A stretch of DNA of 32,080 nt from Bradyrhizobium macuxiense (GTDB lineage Bacteria; Pseudomonadota; Alphaproteobacteria; Rhizobiales; Xanthobacteraceae), in contig NZ_LNCU01000032.1 in NCBI RefSeq assembly GCF_001542415.1, positions 79,264 through 111,343 on the forward strand, given 5' to 3'. Below, one piece after another: positions 24,776 to 32,080 of the stretch. The notes beneath the pieces are model-generated. The model ran no database searches, was not told the origin of the DNA, and saw only the letters and a list, made by a program, of their open reading frames with translations. Numbering within the stretch: position 1 is the first letter of the stretch; every line of letters starts with the position of its first letter. Position numbers and translations under genes: made by a program.

Positions 24776-26086
24776 CTAGTGACGGGCCTCGCTTTCCTTC
24801 GCTTCGAGGCCGCACCAGTCGGCGATGAACAGCGCCAGCGTCTTGGTCACCTTGCGCAGCGATTCCAGATCGACGCATTCATCGAAGGCGTGAGGATTGC
24901 GGCAGTACGGCCCGTAGACCAGCGTCGGGCAATCGGCGTAGAGGCCGAAGAAGCGCGCATCCGTGGTGGCCGCGAACGCGTGCTCCTTGAGATCGTCGCC
25001 CCAGACCTCGGCATGGCTGCGGCGCAGCGCCGCCTCCTGCGCGTCGGCCCCGACCAGATGATAGCCTTCCGCCATGAAGCCGGGATAGGAGATCTTCGGC
25101 GGGTGCGTCGCGAGGAACGGGTTGCGCGCCGACACTTCAGTGATGAACTGCTCGAACTCGGCGCAGGCGTCGGCGGTGGACTGGCCGGGATAGACCGCGA
25201 CCCGCACCTCGAAGGCACAGGCCGACGGCGCGCTCGATGTCCACTCGCCGCCTTCGATGCGGCCGACGTTGAAGTTGATCGGATGGGGATGGTTCTGGAA
25301 CGGCGGATAGCCGCTCTTGCGCGCGTTCCAGCGCACCTCGAGTTCGCTCAGCGCCTGGATCAGCTCGATGGCATTGTTGATCGCGCCGGCGCCCTTGCCG
25401 AAGTCGCCCGACGCATGACCGGGAGCGCCGGCGACCTCGACCCGGATCCAGATCGGACCGATCTGTCCGCGTAGCAGCTTTGGCTCAAGCGGCTCCGGGA
25501 TGAAGGCCGCATCGGCGGTGTAGCCGCGCACGACGCAGGCGAGCGCGCCGTTACCGGTGCACTCCTCCTCGACCACCGACTGCACATGCACCGCTGCGGC
25601 CGGCTGCAGCCCGAGGCGGTGCAGCGCCTTCAGCGCGAACAGGTTGGCCGTGAGCCCCGACTTCATGTCGCCGGCGCCGCGGCCGTACATCCAGTCGTCC
25701 TTGATCACGGGCTCATAGGGACCGTAGGCCCATGATGTCGCGACGCCGGTCGGCACCACGTCGATATGCCCGTTGAGGATCAGCGAGCGTCCGGTCGCTT
25801 TCTTCGGGCGATGCGTACCGACCACGTTCCAGGACTTGTCGTAGGAGATCGACACCGGTGAGAAGCCGGGATGATCGCGCATGCTGTCGGCATCGATCAC
25901 CCATTTATCGATCTCGAGACCGAGCCCGGCCATCGCGTCCGCCATGAACTCCTGGGCCGCCGCCTCCTCGCCGCGCTGCGAGGGAATCCGAACGAGCTGT
26001 TGCAGGAACTGCACCTGCTCGTCGAACAGGGCGTCAACCCCGGCAAGAATCTCGGCCGTCCGGGCAGTATCGTTTTTGGCACTCAC
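24776..26086 (-). CDS. M20-family ArgE/DapE-type deacylase
   Basis: A 436-residue zinc peptidase-like hydrolase of the acetylornithine deacetylase/succinyl-diaminopimelate desuccinylase group. Catalytic features: GHIDVVPTG (first His and Asp), GRGAGDMKSG (bridging Asp), VVEEECTGNG (catalytic Glu and metal Glu), GAPGHAS in the dimerisation domain, and a late His in NPHAFDE. The start is GTG with a purine-rich GAGAGG upstream. It is the last gene of the operon divergent from the GntR regulator. Its likely task is removing an N-acyl group from an amino acid-like substrate. It is not expected to be the housekeeping ArgE or DapE, given this catabolic setting. Confidence 0.85.
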   Translation of the reverse strand: MSAKNDTARTAEILAGVDALFDEQVQFLQQLVRIPSQRGEEAAAQEFMADAMAGLGLEIDKWVIDADSMRDHPGFSPVSISYDKSWNVVGTHRPKKATGRSLILNGHIDVVPTGVATSWAYGPYEPVIKDDWMYGRGAGDMKSGLTANLFALKALHRLGLQPAAAVHVQSVVEEECTGNGALACVVRGYTADAAFIPEPLEPKLLRGQIGPIWIRVEVAGAPGHASGDFGKGAGAINNAIELIQALSELEVRWNARKSGYPPFQNHPHPINFNVGRIEGGEWTSSAPSACAFEVRVAVYPGQSTADACAEFEQFITEVSARNPFLATHPPKISYPGFMAEGYHLVGADAQEAALRRSHAEVWGDDLKEHAFAATTDARFFGLYADCPTLVYGPYCRNPHAFDECVDLESLRKVTKTLALFIADWCGLEAKESEARH

Positions 26087-26133
26087 GGGAGATTATCCTC
26101 TCGAATCGTTTTGTCGTTTGATCGCAGCCTGGA

Positions 26134-27381
26134 TCACGCGGGCCCGACCGGCTCGGCGAAATGCAGCGCGGCGCGGAGCAGAACATCGGCGCCGGCACGG
26201 CAATCGTCCGGCGCGGTATATTCGGCCTCGTTGTGGCTGAGGCCGTTCGCCGATGGCACGAAGATCATCCCGGCAGGATATTTGCGGGCGATGTGGCAGG
26301 CGTCATGCCCCGCACCGCTGAGCATGCGCGAGCTGCGATAACCGAGCGCACCGGCCGCATCGGCCACGACAGCGATGACCTCGGCATCGAACGGCACCGC
26401 GGAGGAGTTCGCCACCTCGCGCCAGCTGACCGACACGCCCTGATCCGACGCCATGCGGGCGATGCCGGACAGCACCTCCTGCTCGAGCGCATCCAGCACC
26501 GCATTATCGCCGTGACGCAAATCGAGCGTCATCTCGACATCGGCCGCGACCGTGTTCGGCGAACCGGAGCGCGTGTGCAACTGGCCGATCGTGGCGCGGG
26601 CACCCGGCTTGCCGCGCGCGGCCGTGTCCGCCATCAGAACGGCGCGTGCTGCCGCCACCATGGCATCCTTGCGGCTCTCCATCGGCGTCGGGCCGGCGTG
26701 GGCTTCCTGCCCCTGGAAATTGAAGACGTAGCGGCGGAAGCCGATGCCGCCGGTCACGATGCCGATCTGGCCGCCCTCGTTCTCGAGGATCGGCCCCTGC
26801 TCGATATGCAGCTCGAGATAACGGTGAATCGGGAAGCCGACTTCGAGCGGTCCCGCACCGTTCTGCATTCCGGCGAGCAGTTCGCTGATCGACGTCCCCG
26901 CGTCATCGGTCAGCGCAAGCGCCTCCGCCAGCGGCAGTGCGCCCGTGAAAGTTTCCGATCCGATCATCGGCCGGATGATCGCGCCTTCCTCGTTGGTCCA
27001 GTTGGCGATGACCAGCGGACGCCGCGTCGTCACAGCGGCATCGTTCAGGCAGCGCACCGCCTCCAGCGCAGCCAGCACACCAAGAATGCCGTCGAACCGT
27101 CCACCGGTCGGCTGCGTATCGAGGTGGCTGCCGAGCACGACGGGCGCACCGTCCTCGCGTCCCGCACGGCGCGCGAACATGTTGCCGAAGCGGTCGAACA
27201 CGACATCGAGCCCGGCCTCCACGCACCACGACTTGAACAACGCGCGGGCGGCGTCGTCCTCCGCGGAGAACGCGATCCGGCGACAGCCGCCCTTCGCGGT
27301 CGCCCCGATCCTGGCCATCTCCATCAGCGAAGCCCAGAGGCGATCGCCATCGACCCGCAACTCGGACGCGTGCTGGGGCAT
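26134..27381 (-). CDS. M20 amidohydrolase of the carbamoylase/allantoate family
   Basis: A 415-residue Zn-dependent hydrolase (hydantoinase/carbamoylase family: N-carbamoyl-L-amino acid hydrolase, beta-ureidopropionase, allantoate amidohydrolase). Motifs: GSHLDTQPTGGRFDG (metal His/Asp and the following Asp), NWTNEEGAIIRP with the catalytic and metal Glu, ELHIEQGPILE, GQEAHAGPTPM for the lid/dimer domain, and GAGHDA. The ATG at 27381 follows AGGAG and matches the family N-terminus; the open frame further upstream is only the aminotransferase gene read in another frame. It lies 19 bp after the aminotransferase stop. It would free an amine from a carbamoyl or ureido group; the substrate is not identifiable. 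Confidence 0.87.
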   Translation of the reverse strand: MPQHASELRVDGDRLWASLMEMARIGATAKGGCRRIAFSAEDDAARALFKSWCVEAGLDVVFDRFGNMFARRAGREDGAPVVLGSHLDTQPTGGRFDGILGVLAALEAVRCLNDAAVTTRRPLVIANWTNEEGAIIRPMIGSETFTGALPLAEALALTDDAGTSISELLAGMQNGAGPLEVGFPIHRYLELHIEQGPILENEGGQIGIVTGGIGFRRYVFNFQGQEAHAGPTPMESRKDAMVAAARAVLMADTAARGKPGARATIGQLHTRSGSPNTVAADVEMTLDLRHGDNAVLDALEQEVLSGIARMASDQGVSVSWREVANSSAVPFDAEVIAVVADAAGALGYRSSRMLSGAGHDACHIARKYPAGMIFVPSANGLSHNEAEYTAPDDCRAGADVLLRAALHFAEPVGPA

Positions 27382-27400
27382 TTTGTTCGTCTCCTGAACC

Positions 27401-28717
27401 CTACAGCAAAGCAAGCACGTCGCGCAGCGCAGCGATGAGCGTGTCGGCGTTGTCGCGCGAGAACACCAGCGGCGGACGGATCTTGAGCACGTTGGCGTTC
27501 GGCCCCGAGGCACTGATCAGAACACTGCGCTCCCGCAACCCGTTGACAAGGCGCGTCGTCATTGCGGCATCCGGCGTCTTCGCCGCAGGATCGGAGACGA
27601 TCTCGACGCCGATGAACAGGCCGGCACCGCGCACGTCGCCGACCTGCGGGAAATCGCGGCGGAGTTGCTGCAATCCCCGGCGCATGTAGGTGCCCACATC
27701 GGCCGCGTTGGCCTGCAGTCCTTCATCCCTGATGATATCGAGCACGGCCATACCCGCTGCAGCCGCCACGGGATTGCCGCCGAAGGTGTTGAAATAGCGC
27801 GCCTGCTCGCCGAACTCCGCCACGACCTCGGGCCGGAGAATGACGCCGGACATCGGATAGCCGTTGCCCATCGGCTTGCCGATCGTGACCATGTCGGGCG
27901 CAACGCCATGACGCAGGAAGCCCCACATCGCATCGCCGGTGCGGCCGAAGCCGGGCTGCACTTCGTCGGCGATGAAGAGACCGCCGGCCTCGTGGATGGC
28001 ATCGACCGCGGGCTTCAGGAAGCCCTTGGGATCGGCCACCACGCCATCGCTGGAAAAGATCGTGTCAACGATCAGCAGCGCCGGCTTGATGCCGTGCCGC
28101 TTGAGATCGGCGATCGCGGCCCGGACATCACGCCCGAAACGCTCCGCCATCTCGCCCGGCGCAGTGCGATAGGAATCGGGCGCCGGCACGGCCCGGACGT
28201 GACCGCCGAGATGCACGAACTCGCCGAGCGACGGCGAGAATTCGGCAACGGCGCTTGTCAGGCCGTGATAGGCGAGGCTCGTGACGATGATGCCGGTGCC
28301 GCCGGTGACGTGACGCGCGATGCGCACGGCGAGATCATTGGCCTCGCTGCCCGTGCAGGCAAACATCACCTGGCTGAGCGCGGCAGGAAATGTCGCCGTC
28401 AGCGCCTCGGCATAGGAAATGATGGATTCATGCAAATAGCGCGTATGGGTGTTGAGGATGCCGGTCTGCCGCGTGATCGCCTCGACCACCCTTGGATGGC
28501 AATGTCCCATCGAGGCGACGTTGTTGTAGGCGTCGAGATATTTGTTGCCGCCGGCATCGTAGAGCCAGACGCCCTCGCCCTTCACGATATGCAGCGGACG
28601 CTCGTAGAACAGCCGATAGGCGGTGCCGAGCACGCGCTGCCGACGCTCGATGAGATTCTGCTCCTCGGGACTGAGCCGCGCAAAGTCCTCGGCGGTGAAG
28701 GCGTTGACCATGGCCAT
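27401..28717 (-). CDS. Class III aminotransferase-fold PLP enzyme, phospholyase-like
   Basis: A 438-residue PLP enzyme of fold type I. PLP-binding stretches are CTGSEANDLA, the Asp in FIADEVQPGFGR, and the Schiff-base Lys in IGKPMGNGYP. The overall sequence follows the animal ethanolamine-phosphate and 5-phosphohydroxylysine phospholyases (ETNPPL and PHYKPL) more closely than true aminotransferases: NNVASMGHCHP, GKPMGNG, NTFGGNPV and VLKIRPPLVF are nearly the same as I remember from those proteins. Such enzymes remove phosphate and ammonia from an O-phospho amino compound to leave an aldehyde. The kinase gene directly upstream (4 bp gap) fits this. Confidence 0.8.
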   Translation of the reverse strand: MAMVNAFTAEDFARLSPEEQNLIERRQRVLGTAYRLFYERPLHIVKGEGVWLYDAGGNKYLDAYNNVASMGHCHPRVVEAITRQTGILNTHTRYLHESIISYAEALTATFPAALSQVMFACTGSEANDLAVRIARHVTGGTGIIVTSLAYHGLTSAVAEFSPSLGEFVHLGGHVRAVPAPDSYRTAPGEMAERFGRDVRAAIADLKRHGIKPALLIVDTIFSSDGVVADPKGFLKPAVDAIHEAGGLFIADEVQPGFGRTGDAMWGFLRHGVAPDMVTIGKPMGNGYPMSGVILRPEVVAEFGEQARYFNTFGGNPVAAAAGMAVLDIIRDEGLQANAADVGTYMRRGLQQLRRDFPQVGDVRGAGLFIGVEIVSDPAAKTPDAAMTTRLVNGLRERSVLISASGPNANVLKIRPPLVFSRDNADTLIAALRDVLALL

Positions 28718-28721
28718 GTGC

Positions 28722-29786
28722 TTAACCCTCGCAATTGGAAGAGACGAACCGCTCGAGATCGGACGCGGACAATCCGGACAGACGCTGCAGGCCTTGCCAC
28801 GCAGCGTGATGGTTTCGCAGGATGTAGTCCCGGTTGTCGGGCCGGCTCGCCGCCCGCCATTCCGAGATGATGATCGAGATCGCCACTCGTGCCTTGATGA
28901 GCACCGGCAGCACGCGGATCTCGTCGACCTCGAGCCGCGTCACCGTTGCGTAGCCGCGCAGGATCGCGCCCGCGAGGTCCTGCCAGCCGTCACTCGCCAG
29001 ATGATAGGCGAGCGCGACGGCGAGATCGTTGACCCGCGGCGCAAACACCATGTCGCCGAAATCGATGATGCCTGCGATCTCCAGCGGCGACGCCGCATCG
29101 ATCAGGATGTTGTGGGGATTGAAGTCGTTGTGAATGATCTGATGCGGCAGCGAGCCTGCCGCCTGCGGAATCACGTCCGCAAACGCATCGAGCACGCCAC
29201 GCACGAGTGGCTGCCGTTCGGCACCGACATGGCTGACGAGATCGGCAAGGTCGAGCGTATGGCTGATGTCCCAGAGCAGCTTGCCGACGGGCGGACGGCC
29301 CTTGAAGCCGGCGAGCCCCTGGCCCAGGATCGCGAGCACGCGGCCGAGATTGTGGTTGCGCGCAGTCGATGCCGGCAGGCGATAGAGCTGGTCGCCGTCG
29401 AGATAGCTGAGCAGCCGCACCTTCCGGGCCGCACCGTCCGCCACCGGCAGATCGTGGCTGCGCGCACCTTGCAAGGTCGGGATCAGTCGCGGCACCGGAA
29501 CCTCAGGCGCCGTCGCCTCCAGATGCATCAGCGCGCCGTCCTGAAACGCCAACGACGCCGGATCCTCGACGGGATTTGCGATCTTCAGCACATAGGCATC
29601 GCCGGTCGCAGCGGCGAATTTGAAGGTTTCGTCGCGCTCGCTCGACAGCCGGGTCACCGAACCGGACAAACCGTAGATCCGCGCGACCAGATCCTCGACC
29701 TCGGCAAGCAGCAGCAGCGTCCAGTGCGACGACAGCGCATCGCCGGCCGAAGCGCGAGAATAGCTCCCGGTGGCCACATCATTCAT
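28722..29786 (-). CDS. Hydroxylysine-kinase-like phosphotransferase (APH fold)
   Basis: A 354-residue small-molecule kinase of the aminoglycoside-phosphotransferase fold. The N-lobe Lys is in YVLKIAN; the catalytic loop is HNDFNPHNILI, with Asp and Asn as base and metal ligand; the Mg-binding motif is IIDFGDM. Besides these, VRLLSYLDGD and the ending NRDYILRNHHAAWQGLQRL follow the layout of human hydroxylysine kinase as I recall it. The expected reaction is GTP- or ATP-dependent phosphorylation of a hydroxyl on an amino compound. Its gene lies 4 bp before the phospholyase-like gene, so product transfer between the two is likely. Homoserine kinase-type activity is an alternative. Confidence 0.75.
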   Translation of the reverse strand: MNDVATGSYSRASAGDALSSHWTLLLLAEVEDLVARIYGLSGSVTRLSSERDETFKFAAATGDAYVLKIANPVEDPASLAFQDGALMHLEATAPEVPVPRLIPTLQGARSHDLPVADGAARKVRLLSYLDGDQLYRLPASTARNHNLGRVLAILGQGLAGFKGRPPVGKLLWDISHTLDLADLVSHVGAERQPLVRGVLDAFADVIPQAAGSLPHQIIHNDFNPHNILIDAASPLEIAGIIDFGDMVFAPRVNDLAVALAYHLASDGWQDLAGAILRGYATVTRLEVDEIRVLPVLIKARVAISIIISEWRAASRPDNRDYILRNHHAAWQGLQRLSGLSASDLERFVSSNCEG

Positions 29787-29824
29787 TCCGGCATCCGACT
29801 TGAGTTAGCTACGCTGTGATACGC

Positions 29825-29860
29825 GCTCGCGACAGCCATTTCGAGGGGGCCGCCGCGAGC
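29825..29860. other. Hairpin in the carrier-kinase intergenic gap
   Basis: GCTCGCG (29825-29831) and CGCGAGC (29854-29860) are complementary across 22 bases. The hairpin sits in the 87-bp gap between the carrier stop and the kinase start. It could be a partial terminator or an mRNA-processing site that sets different levels for carrier and enzymes. Confidence 0.35.
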
Positions 29861-29873
29861 ACTTCTTGGTGGC

Positions 29874-31196
29874 CTAGCCGTTGGCGGCGTAGGCGGAACG
29901 GTTCGCCCGGCCGAGCGCAACGTCAGTGGCCGGGGCTTCATCCTCGACCGGCAGGAACCAGATCGACAGGAAGGCACCGCCCGCGATCAGCGCGAACAAC
30001 GCGGCCAGCGGGCCCCACTGAACGCCGTAGGCGTGGGCGAGCCAGACACCGACCAGCGGCGTGGTGCCGCCGAAGATCGCGCCGCAGAGCTGGAAGCTCA
30101 GCGAGATGCCGGTGTAGCGCATGCGCACCGGAAATGCCCGCGGCAGGAAGGAGGCGATCACCGCGTAGTAGGCGCCGATCAGGAACGTCGCGACCAGGAT
30201 GCCGATCGCAATGTTCGCGACGCTGCCCGTCACCACCAGCATCATCATCGGTGCCGACCAGAGGCAGGCCGCTCCCGTCGTCAGCAGCAGCAGGCGCCGC
30301 TCGCCGATCTTGGTGGCGATGTACGAACCGACCGGGAACGAGGCGAGCTCGACGATGCCGACCCAGGAGATGATGTCGAGGATCTGGCTGCGCTGGATGT
30401 TCAGATAGGTCGTCGTGTAGCTGATCATCAGCGTGGTGATGAAATAGAATCCGGCGATGCCGAGCAGGCTGAGACCGATGCCGAGCACGACTGCCTTCTT
30501 CTTGGTCTTCAGCACCTCGCGGACCGGAACGACGTCGTGCGACGGCGCCTTGTTGAGCTGCGCGATCATCTCGGGGCTTTCATTCACGCCGGCACGGATG
30601 ATGAAGGCCACGATGACCAGCACGCCGCTGAGGATGAACGGAATGCGCCAGCCCCACGACTGGAAGTCCTGCTGCGGCAGCGCGGACACCGAGCGGAATG
30701 CGAGCGTCGCCAGGATGAGGCCGATCGGGCTGCCGTACTGCGGCGCGGAGGCGAGGAACGTGCGCCATTTTTCCGGCGCATGCTCGGTGGCAATCAGCAC
30801 CGCGCCACCCCACTCGCCGCCGACGGCGATGCCCTGGACGAGACGCAGCAGCACGAGCATGACCGCGGCCATGATGCCGACGGAATGGAAGCTCGGCAGG
30901 ATACCGATCAGCGTAGTCGCGATGCCCATCACGGCGAGCGTGATGATCAGGCTCTTCTTGCGGCCGACCTTGTCACCGAGATGCCCGAAGATCAGCGCGC
31001 CGAACGGCCGGGCCACGAAGCCGACAGCGAAGGTCGCGAGCGATGCCAGCACGCCCATGAAGGGATCGTTGGTGGCGAAGAACACATCGCCGAACACGAG
31101 GGCCGCGGCGGTCCCGTAGATGTAGAAGTCGTACCACTCGATGGCGGTCCCGAGAAACGCGGCCAGTGCCGCCCTGATCGGCTGTCGCTCAACCAT
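29874..31196 (-). CDS. MFS transporter, metabolite:H+ symporter (MHS, ProP-like) type
   Basis: A 440-residue, 12-helix inner-membrane carrier. The opening AAFLGTAIEWYDFYIYG, the loop signature GHLGDKVGRKKSL, and RLVQGIAVGGEWGGA are hallmarks of the MHS family, which includes ProP, KgtP and citrate or shikimate carriers. I use the ATG at 31196, with AAGGA upstream and the family-typical distance to helix 1; upstream in-frame ATGs at 31268 and 31277 lie in the operator region. It is the first gene of the operon divergent from the GntR gene and probably imports a zwitterionic or acidic amino compound for the enzymes that follow. Confidence 0.87.
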   Translation of the reverse strand: MVERQPIRAALAAFLGTAIEWYDFYIYGTAAALVFGDVFFATNDPFMGVLASLATFAVGFVARPFGALIFGHLGDKVGRKKSLIITLAVMGIATTLIGILPSFHSVGIMAAVMLVLLRLVQGIAVGGEWGGAVLIATEHAPEKWRTFLASAPQYGSPIGLILATLAFRSVSALPQQDFQSWGWRIPFILSGVLVIVAFIIRAGVNESPEMIAQLNKAPSHDVVPVREVLKTKKKAVVLGIGLSLLGIAGFYFITTLMISYTTTYLNIQRSQILDIISWVGIVELASFPVGSYIATKIGERRLLLLTTGAACLWSAPMMMLVVTGSVANIAIGILVATFLIGAYYAVIASFLPRAFPVRMRYTGISLSFQLCGAIFGGTTPLVGVWLAHAYGVQWGPLAALFALIAGGAFLSIWFLPVEDEAPATDVALGRANRSAYAANG

Positions 31197-31267
31197 ACCC
31201 TTGTTCCTTCTCCCCTGTTGATGCGCGGGCTTTGAATGTGTGATCTCCGGCAGTTCCTTCGTATTCA

Positions 31268-31320
31268 TTTGATGCATGATGCGTCAAGACCATTTTGATG
31301 CATCAAATATCAGCATGCTG
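31268..31320. promoter_or_regulatory. Candidate GntR operators between divergent genes
   Basis: A perfect 14-bp palindrome, TTTGATGCATCAAA, lies at 31294-31307. About 25 bp away, TTGATGC-N5-GCGTCAA (31269-31287) is a related imperfect dyad. A 10-bp palindrome CAGCATGCTG follows at 31311-31320. All lie in the 206-bp region between the carrier and GntR starts. Repeated TTGATGC half-sites are what a FadR-type GntR dimer would bind, giving joint control of itself and the operon. Confidence 0.65.
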
Positions 31321-31402
31321 GTTATCAAACAGGCGGGCTGATATAGCTTGGTAGGCGTTGAATCGTGACCGGGACGGGTCGTCGCGGGATAGGGAACCCC
31401 TT

Positions 31403-32080
31403 GTGAAAGATATGTTTTTACAAGTCGATCGCAGCAGCCTGTACGAGACGGTGTACTCGCAGATCGCCCTTGCCCTGATCGAGGGGCAGCTGCAGCCGGA
31501 CGATAAGGTGCGGATCCGGGCCCTGGCCGATCAGCTCGGCGTCAGCGTCACACCGGTACGGGACGCCCTGCTCCGCCTGGTCCAGGAGCGCGCGCTCGAG
31601 ATGCGCGGGCTGAAGGACATCCGCGTTCCCCGAATGCATGTCGAGCAGTTGCAGGAAGTCCGGATGATCCGGCTACGCCTGGAAGGTCTCGCCGCCCAGC
31701 TCGCCGCCACGCGCATCGACCGCACCTCGGAGGTGCTGCTGACGCGCATCCTCGAGGAGAACGAAGAGGCGCGGACCAAGGGCGACACGGTGACGGCGAT
31801 CAAGCTCAACCGTCTGTTTCACTCCAAGATCGCCGAGATCGCGGGCCTCCCCGTGCTGCACGACATGATCGAGAACATGTGGCTGCGGATGGGCCCGCTG
31901 ATCGCAGCGGTTTATGTCTCCGGCGGACGCGCGATGATCTCGTATCACCACGACATCCTCGCCGCGCTCAAGAAGCGCGACCCCGCCGCCGCGGAAGCCG
32001 CCATTCAGGCGGATATCAATGCAACGGCGGAAATCCTGCTGCAGTCGGGGCTTCTGTTGTCGAATGGCGCGGCGACAAGC
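31403..32080 (+). CDS. GntR-family (FadR/FCD type) regulator, cut by the window end
   Basis: The frame is open from a GTG at 31403 to the last base, 226 codons so far with no stop. AGGGAA lies 6 bp before the GTG; an ATG at 31412 is an alternative start. The N-terminal winged helix reads QIALALIEGQLQPDDKVRI, RALADQLGVSVTPVRDALLR, the normal GntR pattern. The FCD effector domain follows, with IRLRLEGLAAQLA, the metal-type NRLFHSKIA, and a late HHDILAALKKRDPAAAEAAI. Almost the whole protein is present. It is divergent from the carrier/kinase/phospholyase operon and most likely represses it until the substrate or an intermediate binds. Confidence 0.88.
   Translation, partial: MKDMFLQVDRSSLYETVYSQIALALIEGQLQPDDKVRIRALADQLGVSVTPVRDALLRLVQERALEMRGLKDIRVPRMHVEQLQEVRMIRLRLEGLAAQLAATRIDRTSEVLLTRILEENEEARTKGDTVTAIKLNRLFHSKIAEIAGLPVLHDMIENMWLRMGPLIAAVYVSGGRAMISYHHDILAALKKRDPAAAEAAIQADINATAEILLQSGLLLSNGAATS

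Noticed and set aside
1..32080. CRISPR array, prophage genes or insertion sequence
   Set aside because: No regularly spaced direct repeats, phage structural genes, transposase or integrase motifs were seen in either strand.

Overview
This window looks like chromosome of a GC-rich alphaproteobacterium, most likely a Bradyrhizobium or close relative. That is an inference from four things: strong G/C third-position codon use, GC-rich palindromic intergenic repeats (1-532), many solute-binding-protein and M20/M24 hydrolase genes, and the tRNA sequence. No species can be named from the sequence alone.

Layout. (a) 1-532 is non-coding and carries palindromic repeat elements. (b) 533-4783, minus strand: a three-gene unit of a degenerate MoeA-like protein, a MoeA fused to a periplasmic-binding-protein-like domain, and a NicC-like 6-hydroxynicotinate monooxygenase relative. 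It points to oxidation of an N-heteroaromatic compound by a molybdenum hydroxylase plus a flavoprotein. (c) 4969-8344: three solute-binding proteins of three different transporter families (Liv-type ABC, TAXI-TRAP, Bug/TctC) with no permease genes. (d) 8457-13455: a complete CAU tRNA gene, then nagA plus a divergent aspartokinase-like gene on the minus strand and murQ plus a GlmS-like SIS gene on the plus strand. A second copy of the 3' part of the tRNA closes the segment. This is the footprint of a small tRNA-targeted island for amino-sugar (MurNAc/GlcNAc) catabolism, with a broken N-acetylglucosamine kinase remnant and no integrase. (e) 13460-15724: a methyltransferase and an unrecognised multi-pass membrane protein. 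(f) 16044-22215: a LysR regulator divergent from a catabolic run of flavin monooxygenase, alpha/beta hydrolase, MFS carrier and M24 hydrolase. (g) 22448-24616: a glycosyltransferase-like protein and a class III nucleotide cyclase. (h) 24776-32080: a GntR regulator, cut by the window end, divergent from a five-gene minus-strand operon of MHS-type carrier, hydroxylysine-kinase-like kinase, class III PLP enzyme of the phospholyase subgroup, carbamoylase-type amidohydrolase and ArgE/DapE-type deacylase.

The strongest leads are the tRNA-bracketed amino-sugar segment with its kinase fossil and odd aspartokinase, and the GntR-controlled kinase/phospholyase operon. The latter reads as a bacterial version of the hydroxylysine or phosphoethanolamine route: import, release from an N-acyl or N-carbamoyl form, phosphorylation, then PLP-dependent phosphate elimination. 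Next come the paired MoeA genes beside a NicC-like enzyme in which two of the five pocket residues recalled for NicC are replaced. Functions are assigned by reading motifs and by remembered family sequences; no database search was run.
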